A stretch of 64,000 bases of DNA, taken from positions 23,614,459 through 23,678,458 of the forward strand of contig NC_079969.1 in NCBI RefSeq assembly GCF_029852145.1, given 5' to 3'. This DNA is from Microplitis mediator. Its lineage: Eukaryota; Arthropoda; Insecta; Hymenoptera; Braconidae. Numbering within the stretch: position 1 is the stretch's first letter; each line of letters starts with the position of its first letter. The notes under the pieces are model-generated. The model ran no database searches, was not told where the DNA came from, and was given only the letters and a program-made list of their open reading frames with translations. Both the position numbers and the translations under genes were made by a program. Shown piece after piece: positions 49,450-61,410 of the stretch.

Positions 49450-50035
49450 ACTAGGGACAAGATTTTTGCCTTATTTTTGAAATGAACAGTTCAAATTTTT
49501 GATATTACGGGGAAAATATCGGTCTTAGTAAAAAAATTTTCTAACAAAAGTTGTAGGAAATTTAATTTTATCAAAAAAATGTCTCTTATGATTTTCTTAT
49601 ACGACCAATATTTTCACCATAATTCAAAAATTAAGATTCATAATGAACGATTGAAAATTTGAATCATTATGAAAATCTTAATTTTGAAATTACGGCTTTC
49701 TTATTAGTCCTAAAAAAAAATTGTAAGAAAAATTTTTTTTTTTAAATTGAATTTCCTACAACTTTTGTTCGAAAACTATTTTAATACGACCAATATTTTC
49801 ACCGTAATTCAAAAATTAAGATTCATAATGAACGATTCAAAATTTGAATCATTATGAAAATCTTAATTTTGAAATTACGGTTTTCTTATTAGCCCTAAGA
49901 AAAAATTATAAGAAACATTTTTTTTAGAAAATGAAATTTTCTACAACTTTTGTTTGAAAAATTTTTTAATACGACCAATATTTTTACCGTAATATAAAAA
50001 ATTTCACACCACTAATTATTAATCATTTCCAAATT
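49450..50035. mobile_element. 185-bp tandem-repeat element, copy 2
   Basis: Contains the 185-bp unit in the opposite orientation to 41900-42725 (GACCAATATTTTCACCATAA at 49602 and the equivalent word 185 bp later). Starts GATTTTTGCCTTATTTTTGA and closes with an inverted TTTTACCGTAATAT segment. Confidence 0.6.
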
Positions 50036-50893
50036 AACGTAATATCCATAATAACAATAATTTGAATTTCTCACCTTTTGAATTTCTCTTTACGGACGTC
50101 ATCATTAAAAACATCAAGGATCATCGTTAACTTATTCGAACATACTGATTTACGTTAATCACTAATCACCGCTAATCATAATCACCTTCATATCATTACT
50201 TAGCAAAAAAGACTAATGATTTTTTCAATAAAATATAAATAAATTGTACTACAGCTGTGATGATAAAATAATAATAATGTATTTTTTTTTTATTTCCATC
50301 ATTATATTTATTATTGATATTAATATGAATTATTTTAACTGTATACAGATCCGGTAGACGATTATTACGGAACTTTTGACATTAAAATCAGCACTTTAAA
50401 TTAATACTTAAACTATCTAGTATACTATTAAATATATTTTTTCACTCGACAACTGACGTACTAACTTTTTATCCTTACTAACGTCAATCATAAACACTTT
50501 TTAATACATTATATATAGTCTTTACGAATGTATATAATTTAGCATGCAATTGACGATTGATAGTCCACATATATATACTTCGTTATAATATATTTAATAA
50601 AGTACTAGAGTGCATTTAAAAATAAAAATAAAAAAAAATTTATTATTGAATCGTAAACTGTTGAAAGTAATAATTTTAGGCGATAAAATAGTTTGTAAGC
50701 TTTTAGTTGACTCAATACTTTCTTGCTATTTAAAATTTTATTTATTACTTCCACCAATAAATTTACACAAATTTATATACATGTATATATTAAAAGTATG
50801 AATTAATCAAATAAAAAGTATTGTAAAGTTTAATTGAAACTTACGGAGTCATATAGAACTAAATCAAAAATAAATATGTATATATTATATATA

Positions 50894-51912
50894 TTAGGGT
50901 GATCCAAAAAATAACAAACTTTTTTTTTTCTTCCAAACAGGTTCAAAAGTTTCATTTAGATAAAAAAAGACGCCTGTGAAAATTAGAGCTCTTAATATTA
51001 ACATTAAGAGGTTCCTCATCGCACTTTTCTATTTTCCATAAGAATAACATGGGAAAATTTTTTTTTACGTCTTCTGATTTTTATAAGTAGCTAACGATGC
51101 GTCATAGGAATAAATGGCAGGCCTATTTCCGTAGGGAATTGAATGCTCTACAAAAAAAGATTCTTATCATTTTTCGAGGAATCTATTTGTTCAAAAGTTA
51201 TTTGAGGTTGAAGTCGGATTCATATCAAATTTTGAGATTTTCTACTTTTCCGGCGAAACTATCAGACTTATTACAAAATATCATTCGACCTTTTTTGTAG
51301 AAAATTTTATTCCCTAAAAGTTATTTTGAATAAAGTTTTTTCGAATTCCGCATTGTTTTCTAGTTATTTTTATTTTAATGTCAAGCTCTTAAAATCGATC
51401 AGAAGACTATTTTTTTATGAGCATGACATTAAAATAAAAATAACTAGAAAACAATGCGGAATTCGAAAAAACTTTATTCGAAATAACTTTTAGGGAATAA
51501 AATTGTCTACAAAAAAGGTCTTAAGATATTTTGTAATAAGTCTGATAGTTTCGCCGGAAAAGTAGAAAATCTCAAAATTTAATATGAATTCGACTTCAAC
51601 CTCAAATAACTTTTGAACAAATAGATTCCTCAAAAAATGATGAATCTTTTTTTGTAGCGCATTCAATTCTCTACAAAACTATGCCTGCCAATTATTCCTA
51701 TGACGCATCGTTAGCTACTTATAAAAATCAGAAGACGTAAAAAAAATTTTTCCCATGTTATTCTTATGGAAAATAGAAAATTGCGATGAGGAACCTCTTA
51801 ATGTTAACATTAAGAGCTCTAATTTTTACAGGCGTCTTTTTTTATCTAAATGAAACTTTTGAACCTGTTTGGAAAAAAAAAAAAAAATTTGTTATTTTTT
51901 GGATCACCCTAA
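50894..51912. mobile_element. 1,019-bp near-perfect hairpin element
   Basis: TTAGGGTGATCCAAAAAATA at the left and TATTTTTTGGATCACCCTAA-type sequence at the right are inverted. Complementarity continues through the whole length: the left arm (50894-51388) and right arm (51419-51912) differ only by scattered mismatches and a few indels around a 30-nt loop. TA flanks both ends. No transposase. If transcribed it would form a roughly 495-bp double-stranded RNA. Confidence 0.85.
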
Positions 51913-52543
51913 TATATATATATATATATATATGTATGGATTATTATTTATGCATTGATTTGATATTATATAAAATAATAACGAAGATAAATGAACTGAA
52001 GTCATTCATAATAATCTACAGCACTTATTTATTCAATGGAATATTATATGGCTGTTTTGACTTCTGTATTCATTACAGCGGATGTTGATGACTATTGGAA
52101 AATATCGATTATTATAAGATTGGAATTATCTCAAATATATATAGATATATTTGTATGTAGTGGTATTTGATCTATATAGCATTGATGATTTAATTTCATA
52201 AATAATAGATTGATCAAATAAATTGAATCACGTCATTCATTGAAAATAAATTATCACAAAATTTTTAATGAAGTAGACAATAACGTAAAATGAGACAGGA
52301 TTTGATAAAGAAAAATTTTTTGTTCAAAATTTATAACTATTTCGTATTTTTAGCTCAATGCATTTGACTAGTCGAGTTCGACGGTAATTCATTAATTTAG
52401 AAGAAGATAATAATTATTTTTACCATAAGTATGATGTTTTTTATGAGGTAATAGCTGATTTGAAGACGATAAATTAATTATTGTTAATTTGACTGTATTT
52501 TTTTTGATGATATAGGTTGCAAGAAGACGTCAATCATACTCGG

Positions 52544-52690
52544 GTCATAGAACTAACTCAAATTTGACTTTTTTGACATATTGATACTAGGTTGATCGAG
52601 TTATCCAAAAAGTCTAAAATAGATAAGAATCAAATTTTATTTTGACATTCCTTTAGTTAACTTGACCTATACTTAGTATCCATTTTTTTG
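52544..52690. mobile_element. short GGGTCAAA-family relative
   Basis: Starts ACTCGGGTCATAGAACTAAC and ends CATTTTTTTGACCCGG, resembling the ends of 28277-29277. The interior has CAAATTTGACTTTTTTGAC words. Confidence 0.4.
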
Positions 52691-52712
52691 ACCCGGATAA
52701 AAGTCTGTTTCC

Positions 52713-52881
52713 TACACGGAGAGAAATGTCAAGTAAATATGCCTATAGAAGCATAGTAATAATTACATTACTCTGTAGTTTGTATAAGCAGTCACATAAG
52801 AGCGGCGTGGCATAAACTATAGAGTGATGTAATTATTATTATGCTGCATAGGTATATTTACTTGACATTTCTCTCCGTGTA
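52713..52881. mobile_element. 169-bp hairpin MITE with TACACGGAGAGAAATG ends
   Basis: TACACGGAGAGAAATGTCAA at the left pairs with TTGACATTTCTCTCCGTGTA at the right, and pairing continues (AAGTAAATATGCCTAT against ATAGGTATATTTACTT) almost to the centre. Confidence 0.8.
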
Positions 52882-53031
52882 TATTTTACACAGTAACATT
52901 AGCATTTCATTGTGGATAAGCATTCTTTGGATTGTTCCGAATTGGTGAATCTGTCGTACTATCAATTTTAGAAACGAAAAAAATGGATTTTTTTTTAAAT
53001 ACTGTTCGACTTTGATACGTCAGAAATAGAA

Positions 53032-53247
53032 CTACACGGAGAAATTTGTTGTTTAAAATGCTCTGGTGTCATAGTAAAGCCGGACCATGTTCGCCACTTG
53101 TCGGAAATTGAAATAAACATATGCAAAATTTACTATGGCCATAGTAAATTTTTCCTGTGATTATTTTAATTTCCATCAGGTGGCCAACATAGTCCAGCTT
53201 TACTATGACACCACAGTATTTCAAAAAACAATAATTTCTCTGTGTAG
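53032..53247. mobile_element. 216-bp MITE with CTACACGGAGAAATT ends
   Basis: CTACACGGAGAAATTTGTTG at the left and TAATTTCTCTGTGTAG at the right are inverted. Inner pairs TGGTGTCATAGTAAAGC against GCTTTACTATGACACCA, and TTTACTATGG against CCATAGTAAA. Similar end words to its neighbour at 52713-52881. Confidence 0.75.
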
Positions 53248-53989
53248 TTTTCTTTTTAACACCGCTTGACACCGTGAAAAATTTTTACACCGAAATAGTG
53301 TGGACTTACACCAGTTTTTTTTTTACAATTCAGAGTCAGAGTCGAATTTACTATTAATTAATTATATGACGAGTAATAAATATTTAATTAAATGGTGTCC
53401 AATTCACCCCAGCCTTTTTCTATGTTTTTATAAATTTAATAGTATTTTAGTGTATTGTATGTAAGTAGATACAGTTATTTGTCATCTACCTGTCGAGCTG
53501 TCATAAACATCGTATCTTCTTTCAACGGGGTCCCTTAAAAAAATATTACAAAGGGTCCAAGTGAAATAAGAAGAGCTAAGAGTTTATATCTACTGGTTAA
53601 CAATGAGGCTATAAATTTTTTTCCCAGTTGTCATTTAATTTTTCTTCGGTATCGTTAACGATGTAATAGAAGATATTAATGTTAAAATAATATATAAATG
53701 TTTTATATATTTATCAAGTGATTTAAAAAAAAAAAAATAATTTTTAATTTGATAAAAGTAATCAAAGAATATTTATGGGTCGGATTTATCAAAAGGGTAA
53801 TTTAAATTACTAGGATTACCTTTAGACATAAATGTTTCCTTTGACCGTGACATAATCAGTCTAAAATACCGACAGGACAAGAGAGAAAGAGTGAGTAAGA
53901 ATGATTGAATGGAAAAGAGAGACAGGCGTAGGAGGAAAAAGGAAAGAGAATAGAGAGTAGTATGAGAGAAAATGAATATAGCGGTAGAA

Positions 53990-54180
53990 GATTAATTAAG
54001 CTGTAATTACTGGACAGCCGGTCTAGCCGCTAATGGGCAACCCGATATCCGTGAAAGGACGGCTCGCCGGCAGAATGGCCAGGGGTGCCTCGTACTCGAT
54101 GACCGAGGGCCAGAGATATCAACTCCATCCAACTTCAACCCGAGAGTCCAGAGTCGAGAGCACTTCCTCGTTATACAACG
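53990..54180. promoter_or_regulatory. unique GC-richer island, candidate enhancer
   Basis: Starts with TAATTAC and continues as about 190 bp of GC-rich non-repetitive DNA between AT-rich repeats. The short open frame over it (54033-54224) has no recognisable protein features and ends in AT-rich sequence. Its composition resembles the other islands in the window. Confidence 0.2.
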
Positions 54181-54344
54181 TTTGTTTCACGTCAAAATTA
54201 CGTTGTACGTTTATCATCAAATAAACTTCAAACTCATCTCTTCGTATTTTTTTTTCGGCAATATGAGAATTTTAAAGCTTTAATTAATTTTTTATCGATT
54301 GATTCAGAAAGTAGTTAACTATTTTTTATGATAAAAAAAATTTA

Positions 54345-55157
54345 TACATAGTAAAAAATATTGTGTTAAAATCAACACAATCTGTATGTTAGAAACGGTC
54401 CTCACAATATTTGTGTTATTTTTCAACACAGACTGTTTGTGTTGAATTCCAACACAAAATTTGTGTTAAAATTTCGACACACAATTCGAGTAATATGAGA
54501 AGTAACTTCAACAATTTTTAAATGTTAATGGCGACACAAAAAAAATGTTAACTTTTACATTTTATTTTTGTACCATGAATTATTTTTCGGTTATCAAAAG
54601 TGTCAACAATTATTATTTAACATTTAACTATTTTGTGATAGTGAACATGATCCTAAAGTTAGCAGACAGTTAACAATTTTTCAATTTTTTTATCAACAAA
54701 TCAATTACGAAAAAAAAAATAAAAAATAAAAATGTGCGCATGTAGAAAAGTAAAAAAGCCACAGATGCAATTTTTTTTTTTTTTTTAAACTATACGAATC
54801 ATGAACTTTGTCAACTTTATTTTTTTATGTCTAATTGAAAATAAATAAAATCAATGTCACAAAAATAATAACTAACCAAGTAAAACTGATGCTTAATGTC
54901 GCTTCCCGCGTGAATAAAAGAAAGTCATTTTTTTAACACAATTCAACTGTCGCTTTAACACTTTTTTTGTGTTGATTTTAAAGTAGCACTTAATAAATGT
55001 TGATAATATTGATTTTTGTACTAGGTAACACTTTTAAAGTGTTCAATAGTAGATCGATTAAAAATTTTTAAGTAACACAGAGAATTGTGTTGATTTGACA
55101 CAAAATAATCAACACAAAAAATTTAACACTGGTACACAATAATTTTTACTGTGTATG
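54345..55157. mobile_element. 800-bp GTGTTAA-rich composite element, copy 2 (reverse)
   Basis: Runs from ACATAGTAAAAAATATTGTG to ATTTTTACTGTGTATG. It is the reverse complement of 18394-19193 over its length, including the same truncated 190-bp MITE (about 54650-54790). Confidence 0.75.
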
Positions 55158-55599
55158 AACATAAGAATACACAGAAAGACTGGAGCAAAATGGACCAATT
55201 ATTGGGGCAAGTTGATCAGCCTGGACAATGCAACTAAAAATTGAAACGAAAAATATTTGAATAATTTTATTTTCAATATTTTATCAGCGGATTAGGTCGG
55301 AAAAAAAATACAAAGTTAGATAAGCAAAAAAAATATAAAGATGTAAAGGGTAAAAAAATGTAATTACTTGATCCCAAGTGCAAACAATGGTATACAAAAT
55401 ATTAAAGAGAACCCTTTTAGGTTTCTCACGTGAGAAACAAAACTATTGGGGCTTAGAAGTTTACCTGTGGTGTGCATGTGCTTTGTTGAATATTTAACCA
55501 GCGGTATGTATGCTTATAAGACTTGTGCAGTAACTAACAGTAACCAATACAGAGGTACGACACACACATAATATACGTAACGCGTGTATGGGGATTCCC

Positions 55600-55800
55600 C
55601 TGCTCAAGTTATATTGCAGACTCGGTTGGACTACTGCCCGAAGATTATACCTTTAACGTCTTGCGCAATGAATTACGCGAGCATTAATCAGCAGGACGTC
55701 CTGAGGGCCTGACAGATACGGCGCCCAAAATCACTAGTGAAGACAATGCCCGGTAGCTATACGTTCCTTTATACCACTTACCCACTTCGCCCTATACGGT
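55600..55800. promoter_or_regulatory. unique GC-richer island with a C/EBP-type palindrome
   Basis: About 200 bp of non-repetitive, GC-richer sequence in the far upstream region. It contains the perfect C/EBP-type palindrome TTGCGCAA (55661-55668), followed by AATTA and ATTAATCA homeodomain-type cores. No open frame of note. Candidate enhancer by composition only. Confidence 0.25.
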
Positions 55801-56144
55801 AGTAATTTAAATACCGTGGTGTGAATATATATACATATATATAAGTGTACACATGTTCTTGATTTATATACAGTAATTTGTGTTATTAAATTTAATTATT
55901 ACTTTTTTTACAGCTTAAATAAATAGTGTTAAAAAAAAATTTCGTGGTAAAAATCTCTATATTTTGATTTTTGAAAAAATAGTACTTGATAATTATTGAA
56001 TAAAAACAAATATGAGAGTTCGAGGTTGTGCCTTGTCTTCTTGAAAAATGTAATCATGTAAAAAATGATTATCGAAGTATTACGCAGTTAGCAACCTTTG
56101 CTATTGAAATGACGGTTATTATTTTTAAATTTTATCTTCGAGTA

Positions 56145-57194
56145 CGCGGGTCAAAAGTAAAACTTGATTCAGGCTCGCTTCACTTTATTTTCTTTTGAAG
56201 TTATCGATTTTCCGATAAGATTAATTTTGAAATGAATGGTTCACATGTTTGACAATCCGGCGAAAATATTGGTCTTATAAAAAAAGTTTTCAAATAAAAG
56301 TTGTAGGAAATTTAATTTTCTGAAAAAATGTCTCTCATGATTTTCTCATACGACTAATATTTTCACCGTAATTCGAAAATTAAGATTCATAATGAATGAT
56401 TCAAATATTCGTTAATTATGAAAATCTTAATTTTGAAATTACGGCTTTCTTATTAGTCCTAAGGAAAAATTGTAAGAAACATTTTTTTTAGAAAATTAAA
56501 TTTCCTACAACTTTTGTTTGAAAACTTTTTTAATACGACCAGTATTTTTACCGTAATTCGAAAATTAAGATTCATAATGAATGATTCAAATATTCGTTAA
56601 TTATGAAAATCTTAATTTTGAAATTACGGCTTCCTTATTAATCCTAAGGAAAAATTGTAAGAGACTTTTTTTTAGAAAATTAAATTTCCTACAACTTTTG
56701 TTTGAAAACTTTTTTAATACGACCAGTATTTTTACCGTAATTCAAAAATTAAGATTCATAATGAATGATTCAAATTTTTGTTAATTATGAAAATCTTAAT
56801 TTTGAAATAACGGCTTCCTTATTAATCCTAAGGAAAAATTATAGGAGGCATTTTCTTTAGAAAATTGAATTTTGAACAACTTTTATTTAAAAAATTTTTC
56901 TATGCGACCAATATTTTTGCCATAATATCAAAAATTTCACATCATTAATTCTTAATTGTCATATTTTTTGACTAAGAAAAAAATCCTGGCCTTATTTATA
57001 ATTCAAGTCGAATAAGTCTAAACCACGTAAATTTCGAGTTGATTTCGACTTTTTCGTCTTAAATCGTGGCTAAGTAAGCCAGTTAAGTCCAAACTCAATG
57101 TATTTCATATTTCCGTAAGAAAAAGTCGGGTTTGTTTTGTCAAAAAAGGCTCAAAATTTTGACTTGGTAAATAAAGTTTACTTTTTGACTCGGG
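56145..57194. mobile_element. GGGTCAAAA element carrying a nested 185-bp-repeat element
   Basis: Left CGCGGGTCAAAAGTAAAACT and right AGTTTACTTTTTGACTCGGG are inverted, as in 28277-29277. The interior 56221-56997 is the element with 185-bp tandem units. Confidence 0.65.
56221..56997. mobile_element. 185-bp tandem-repeat element, copy 3
   Basis: CCGTAATTC recurs at 56366, 56551 and 56735, giving periods of 185 and 184 bp. Each unit contains AAATTAAGATTCATAATGAA, TTACGGCTTCCTTATTA and CTACAACTTTTGTTTGAAAA. Same orientation as 49450-50035, opposite to 41900-42725. Confidence 0.75.
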
Positions 57195-58357
57195 TATTTA
57201 AGTAATTTTGAATGTTATTTTTAAAAATAAACTTTTTTATTGCATTAATTTTGTTACGAATTAAAAAAAATGTACAATAGAGTCAAAAGCATGAAAAAAA
57301 CTGCAATGAATCTCTCGACAAGTGAAGCTTAACGTTGCAAATATACTAACCACGCATACATACATATATATCCCCCAACATGAGATGAACGCGATCCTGT
57401 TAGCACCGACAACGTGGCACCAGGGCACCCTTCTGTGCCTCAGGATCATCCCTTAATCCGTTCATTCGCATCCCTGCAGTTTCAACCGCGACATATCTTT
57501 TATCCACACTGTTATATATGTATATAAAATCTACATCTACCTCATCTTTACTCGTTCACCAGCGCGTGAGTGCACTCGAACTTCACGCGACACTTTTACT
57601 TTTCCTTTTTACTCTCCCCTCCCACTATTATGTCTAACCCCTTTAAAACCAACCGCTCGTTTTATGTATATGACACAAAGTGAAAGTATATAAGTATAGG
57701 TTTCAATCTGATCTTCGGATTCTTCAGAGCACCAAGCTACATCACAACTGATTTAATCCATTTGAGAATCCAATTATGGAGATCACTTCAAAGAGATGAT
57801 ATATTTCATCCAACTGTATAGAAATATGTTCTCTCTCTCTTGTTGATTTTACGTCAAGTGTTTAATACAGAGGGTGTGTAGTAACACATTATCTTTGACT
57901 TTTGTCTAAAGATTTTTTTTTTATTTCACAGTTTCAAATCTTACGGTAAAAAATTTCTACATTGCAAAGTTTAATTTATCAACTTATGATCGTTTAATTA
58001 AATTATTTTTTCTATTAAAAATTATCATTAGTTATCCGAAATTTGTAAATACAAATTCCAAATTTTATATTGTAGTGAATAAAACACCTCAAGTGATGTA
58101 TCGATATTGAATTTTATTATTCTATCATTCACAAAAAAATTTTTAAGAGATTCTTTTTGCCCCTTTTTACTGATACAGAAAAATCCGAGCTTTTGATAAA
58201 AAATTATAGTATATCAATGAGAGTTCAATACTAAATTAAATACTTGAAGGTTTATTTGCTCGAGTTTTCTCTTCAACTTTGAGATGTTTTTTGCTTAGAG
58301 GCCATCTTGTGGTCAATTTAAACACTAAAATCTATCGGGGCTCCAAAAATGAACATA

Positions 58358-59041
58358 CCCGAGTCGAAATTTAGAGCCCATTTTGAACCTTCTAAAGTCG
58401 GATCTATTTCAGATTTGGAGGCTCAAAATAGAGTCTGTTTCCATGTTAAATTAGGTACGATTTTGGTCCCTGAAGTGCTACAAATTTCCGTTTTCAGCAC
58501 TTTAGGGTTCAATATAGGATCTGATGAAAATTAAAATTAGGTCGTATTTTGAACCTCTGAGCCCTATTTTATTGTAATAATAATATTCATATTATTAATA
58601 TCATTAGCATTATTAATATTATGATTAATAATAATCTATGTTACTCTGGATTTTATTTGCATTTACAATCGTTAAAATAATTTCAATTAAAATTATCAAA
58701 ATATATAGCAAATGCTGTTAATAGTTCAATTTTTTATAATAAATTAATAATAATAATAAAAATAATTAATTTTATACAAATTTCGTTGCATGTCAAAAAA
58801 ATTATGCTTACAATTAATTTTAAAAAATCTTTAATTTTTTATATCATCACAAATAATTTAATTATAATGAATCGAAATTTATTACGGGACTAATATTGTC
58901 GGACTTGAAGGTTCAAAATCGGACCTTTCAGTGAATGTTCGGAGCTCTGGGTTCAAAGTCGGAGCTAGATGACTACAGGGCTCTCATTTGGATCTATTTC
59001 GGGCTAGAGGGGTCTATATAGGCTCTAAATTTCGACTCGGG
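58358..59041. mobile_element. CCCGAGTCGAAATTTAGAGCC MITE, copy D (intact ends)
   Basis: 684 bp from CCCGAGTCGAAATTTAGAGC to GCTCTAAATTTCGACTCGGG, with TA directly on both sides (58356-58357 and 59042-59043). This is the best-preserved copy and defines the family. Confidence 0.85.
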
Positions 59042-59806
59042 TATAAAAACTATTTGACATCAAAGCCCGCAGAATAAGGCAACAAAATACTAAAAATTGT
59101 AAAAATAAAAGTCCTATTTTTGGAACAATGTTTGGAATGAATATAAAGTAAATAAGTAACTAAAAATATTTTGACTTATATTACACGTATTAAATAAAAA
59201 TATTTTTTGTTATTCAATTCGTATCCGCTGTCCTATAGCTAATAGGATCAGTTAAAGAAGCTTTAGAATGAATGTATACAGCAAAAAGACGATGAGTTTT
59301 CACATCTATTCATCAACCGTGAAAGCAACCTGGTGTTGTAAAAACACAGCAGTAAAAGAGCGTTGATTTTTCGTATCAAGAGAACAAAGTACATATTTAT
59401 ATACAGTAATAAAAAAATTAGGGACAAAAATAATAATAATAGTTAGCTACCTGTACAAACTGAACACGGGTGTCAAAGTCTCATTGAATTTTCTCCATCA
59501 CCATCCCCCATGTAACCGTAAGGGTCCATGCGCGGCTCAAGGGATGTTCGGGTTTAGGTTGGGGTTGAGATACAAGGGCCAAATAAATTATAGTAGTAAT
59601 AAAAAAGTAAAATAATAAAAACGTCTTAATAAAGACATTTCACTGGGACAAAAATCGGCCAAGTGTATGAGCTGCCACGAGCCACGAGATTCGTCGGGAT
59701 CCTCATCGACTTGTTTTTATTTTCTACTATTTTTTTCGACTGTTTTTTTTTATTATTCTCTTTTTAGAGAGAATAGAATATAGAGGAGAATACAATCGAA
59801 CCCTCG

Positions 59807-59839
59807 ATGGTGGTGATGGTGATGGTGATGGTTTGATGG
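59807..59839. repeat. (GGTGAT)n microsatellite
   Basis: Short GGTGAT hexanucleotide run with small variations. Confidence 0.85.
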
Positions 59840-60955
59840 TGTTCTCTAATACTTGAAGTAGAAAACACCTCACCCCATCGAATGTTTTGCTGCAGCAATA
59901 CTCCATTCAACTGATTCTACTTTCAGCAACTAACGCGACGACACAATGGATAAATGAGATTTTTTTCGAGCGATTGAGATACGAAAAAGAAAGAAAGAGA
60001 GAGAGAAAAAGATACTGAGGTTATGAGTGAGCGAGAAGGAAAAGAAGCGTGGAGATGGAACCACCGTAGATCATTGTCTCTTGGGGTATGAAGGAGTCGA
60101 GGAGTATATATATGTACTGATGATAGGGTGCATCCCTTGGGACATGGATGTAAAGGGCTTTTGCGGAAAAAAGGGTTGTCACGGTGTGTAAATGAAAGAG
60201 AAAGACGGAAGAAGCTTTTAATACTTGTGGTATATCATGTGCACTCTGATGATGCTGTTGTGATGCTACTGACTGTTTTATATATTTGTGTTTACTCACC
60301 ATGGGTATATTGAGACATGGCCAATAGATTAATATAAGTGTTTGTGGGGTAAGAGTATGATTTTTATATCAAGAAAATTGATTTTTTATTTTATTTAACC
60401 CTCGGTGGTCATTTTTGGTACTTTTTTAAATTTTGAATATTTTGAATGAAATTTTGCGGCACTTTATTTAGGAATAAATGTATTTTGACAGAGTATTGAT
60501 GAAAAAAGAATTTATTTATTTTAATAATCTAAAGAAAAAATTAAGGGGAGAGGGAGGCAGAGTGGGGAGGGTATAATTAGTGACGCAATATTGATAGGGG
60601 GATCGCTGAAAATGTGACGAAAAAGAGGAGGGGATCTAATAAGGTAAAATTTTGCGTGACGTATTTTATGAACGGCCCCTTAGTGTTCATATGAGAATTC
60701 GGTAAAATTTGAGATATTAGTGTGAGCTACTCTTTCCTCAATGCTGAGCAGAGAAAAAGTCCTCGTTAGGCAGCTTGAGGCCCGTAGCCTCTGATTTCAG
60801 AAGCTACCCCAGCCTGTGACAAAGTTCATCCCCACAAGACAAGGGTCAAGGAAAGTCCGAATGAGACTGTTGGGATTGAAGAAGGATGCTGTGGAATTGG
60901 CGTATATAGAGAATGTACAGTATACTTGAATTGTTTAGATAAGTTTGATAATAAA

Positions 60956-61410
60956 TAGCGGAGAGGGGGGCAGAGTAGGCCCCTTAAGGAAAATAATTAT
61001 AACATCATTAATTTTTTTTATGCGTTTACTTCTTTTTAGACCCTTGATACTTATTTTTACTTCATTATGCTGCGTCCATTAAAATTGAAAAATCGAAAAT
61101 TAGGACAAAGTGGGCCCTCCAAAAAATTTCGGATTTGATATTTTTTATTCTTTACACGTGTGATATTTGCAAATAACTATAAAACGATTGTATTTTAATA
61201 ATATAAAAGTCATTTGAAAAGTCTGCTGCGATATAACTTTAAAACGTAATTTTATTATCTTTAACTTTCTTAATTAATTATATTTAATGAACAGTTTTGG
61301 TGGTCTATTTTAGCCCTCATTATAAAAGAAATTTTGATAAGCTATTATCTGTTCGAATTTATTGGCGTATAGAAAATTTTAAGGGGCCCATTTTGCCCCC
61401 TCCTCCCCTA
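60956..61410. mobile_element. 475-bp GGGGCAAAGTGG MITE, copy 2 (reverse)
   Basis: Left TAGCGGAGAGGGGGGCAGAG and right TTTTGCCCCCTCCTCCCCTA are inverted. The interior is the reverse complement of 28552-29026 (AATATCAAATCCGAAATTTT appears there in complement), with small indels. Confidence 0.75.
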
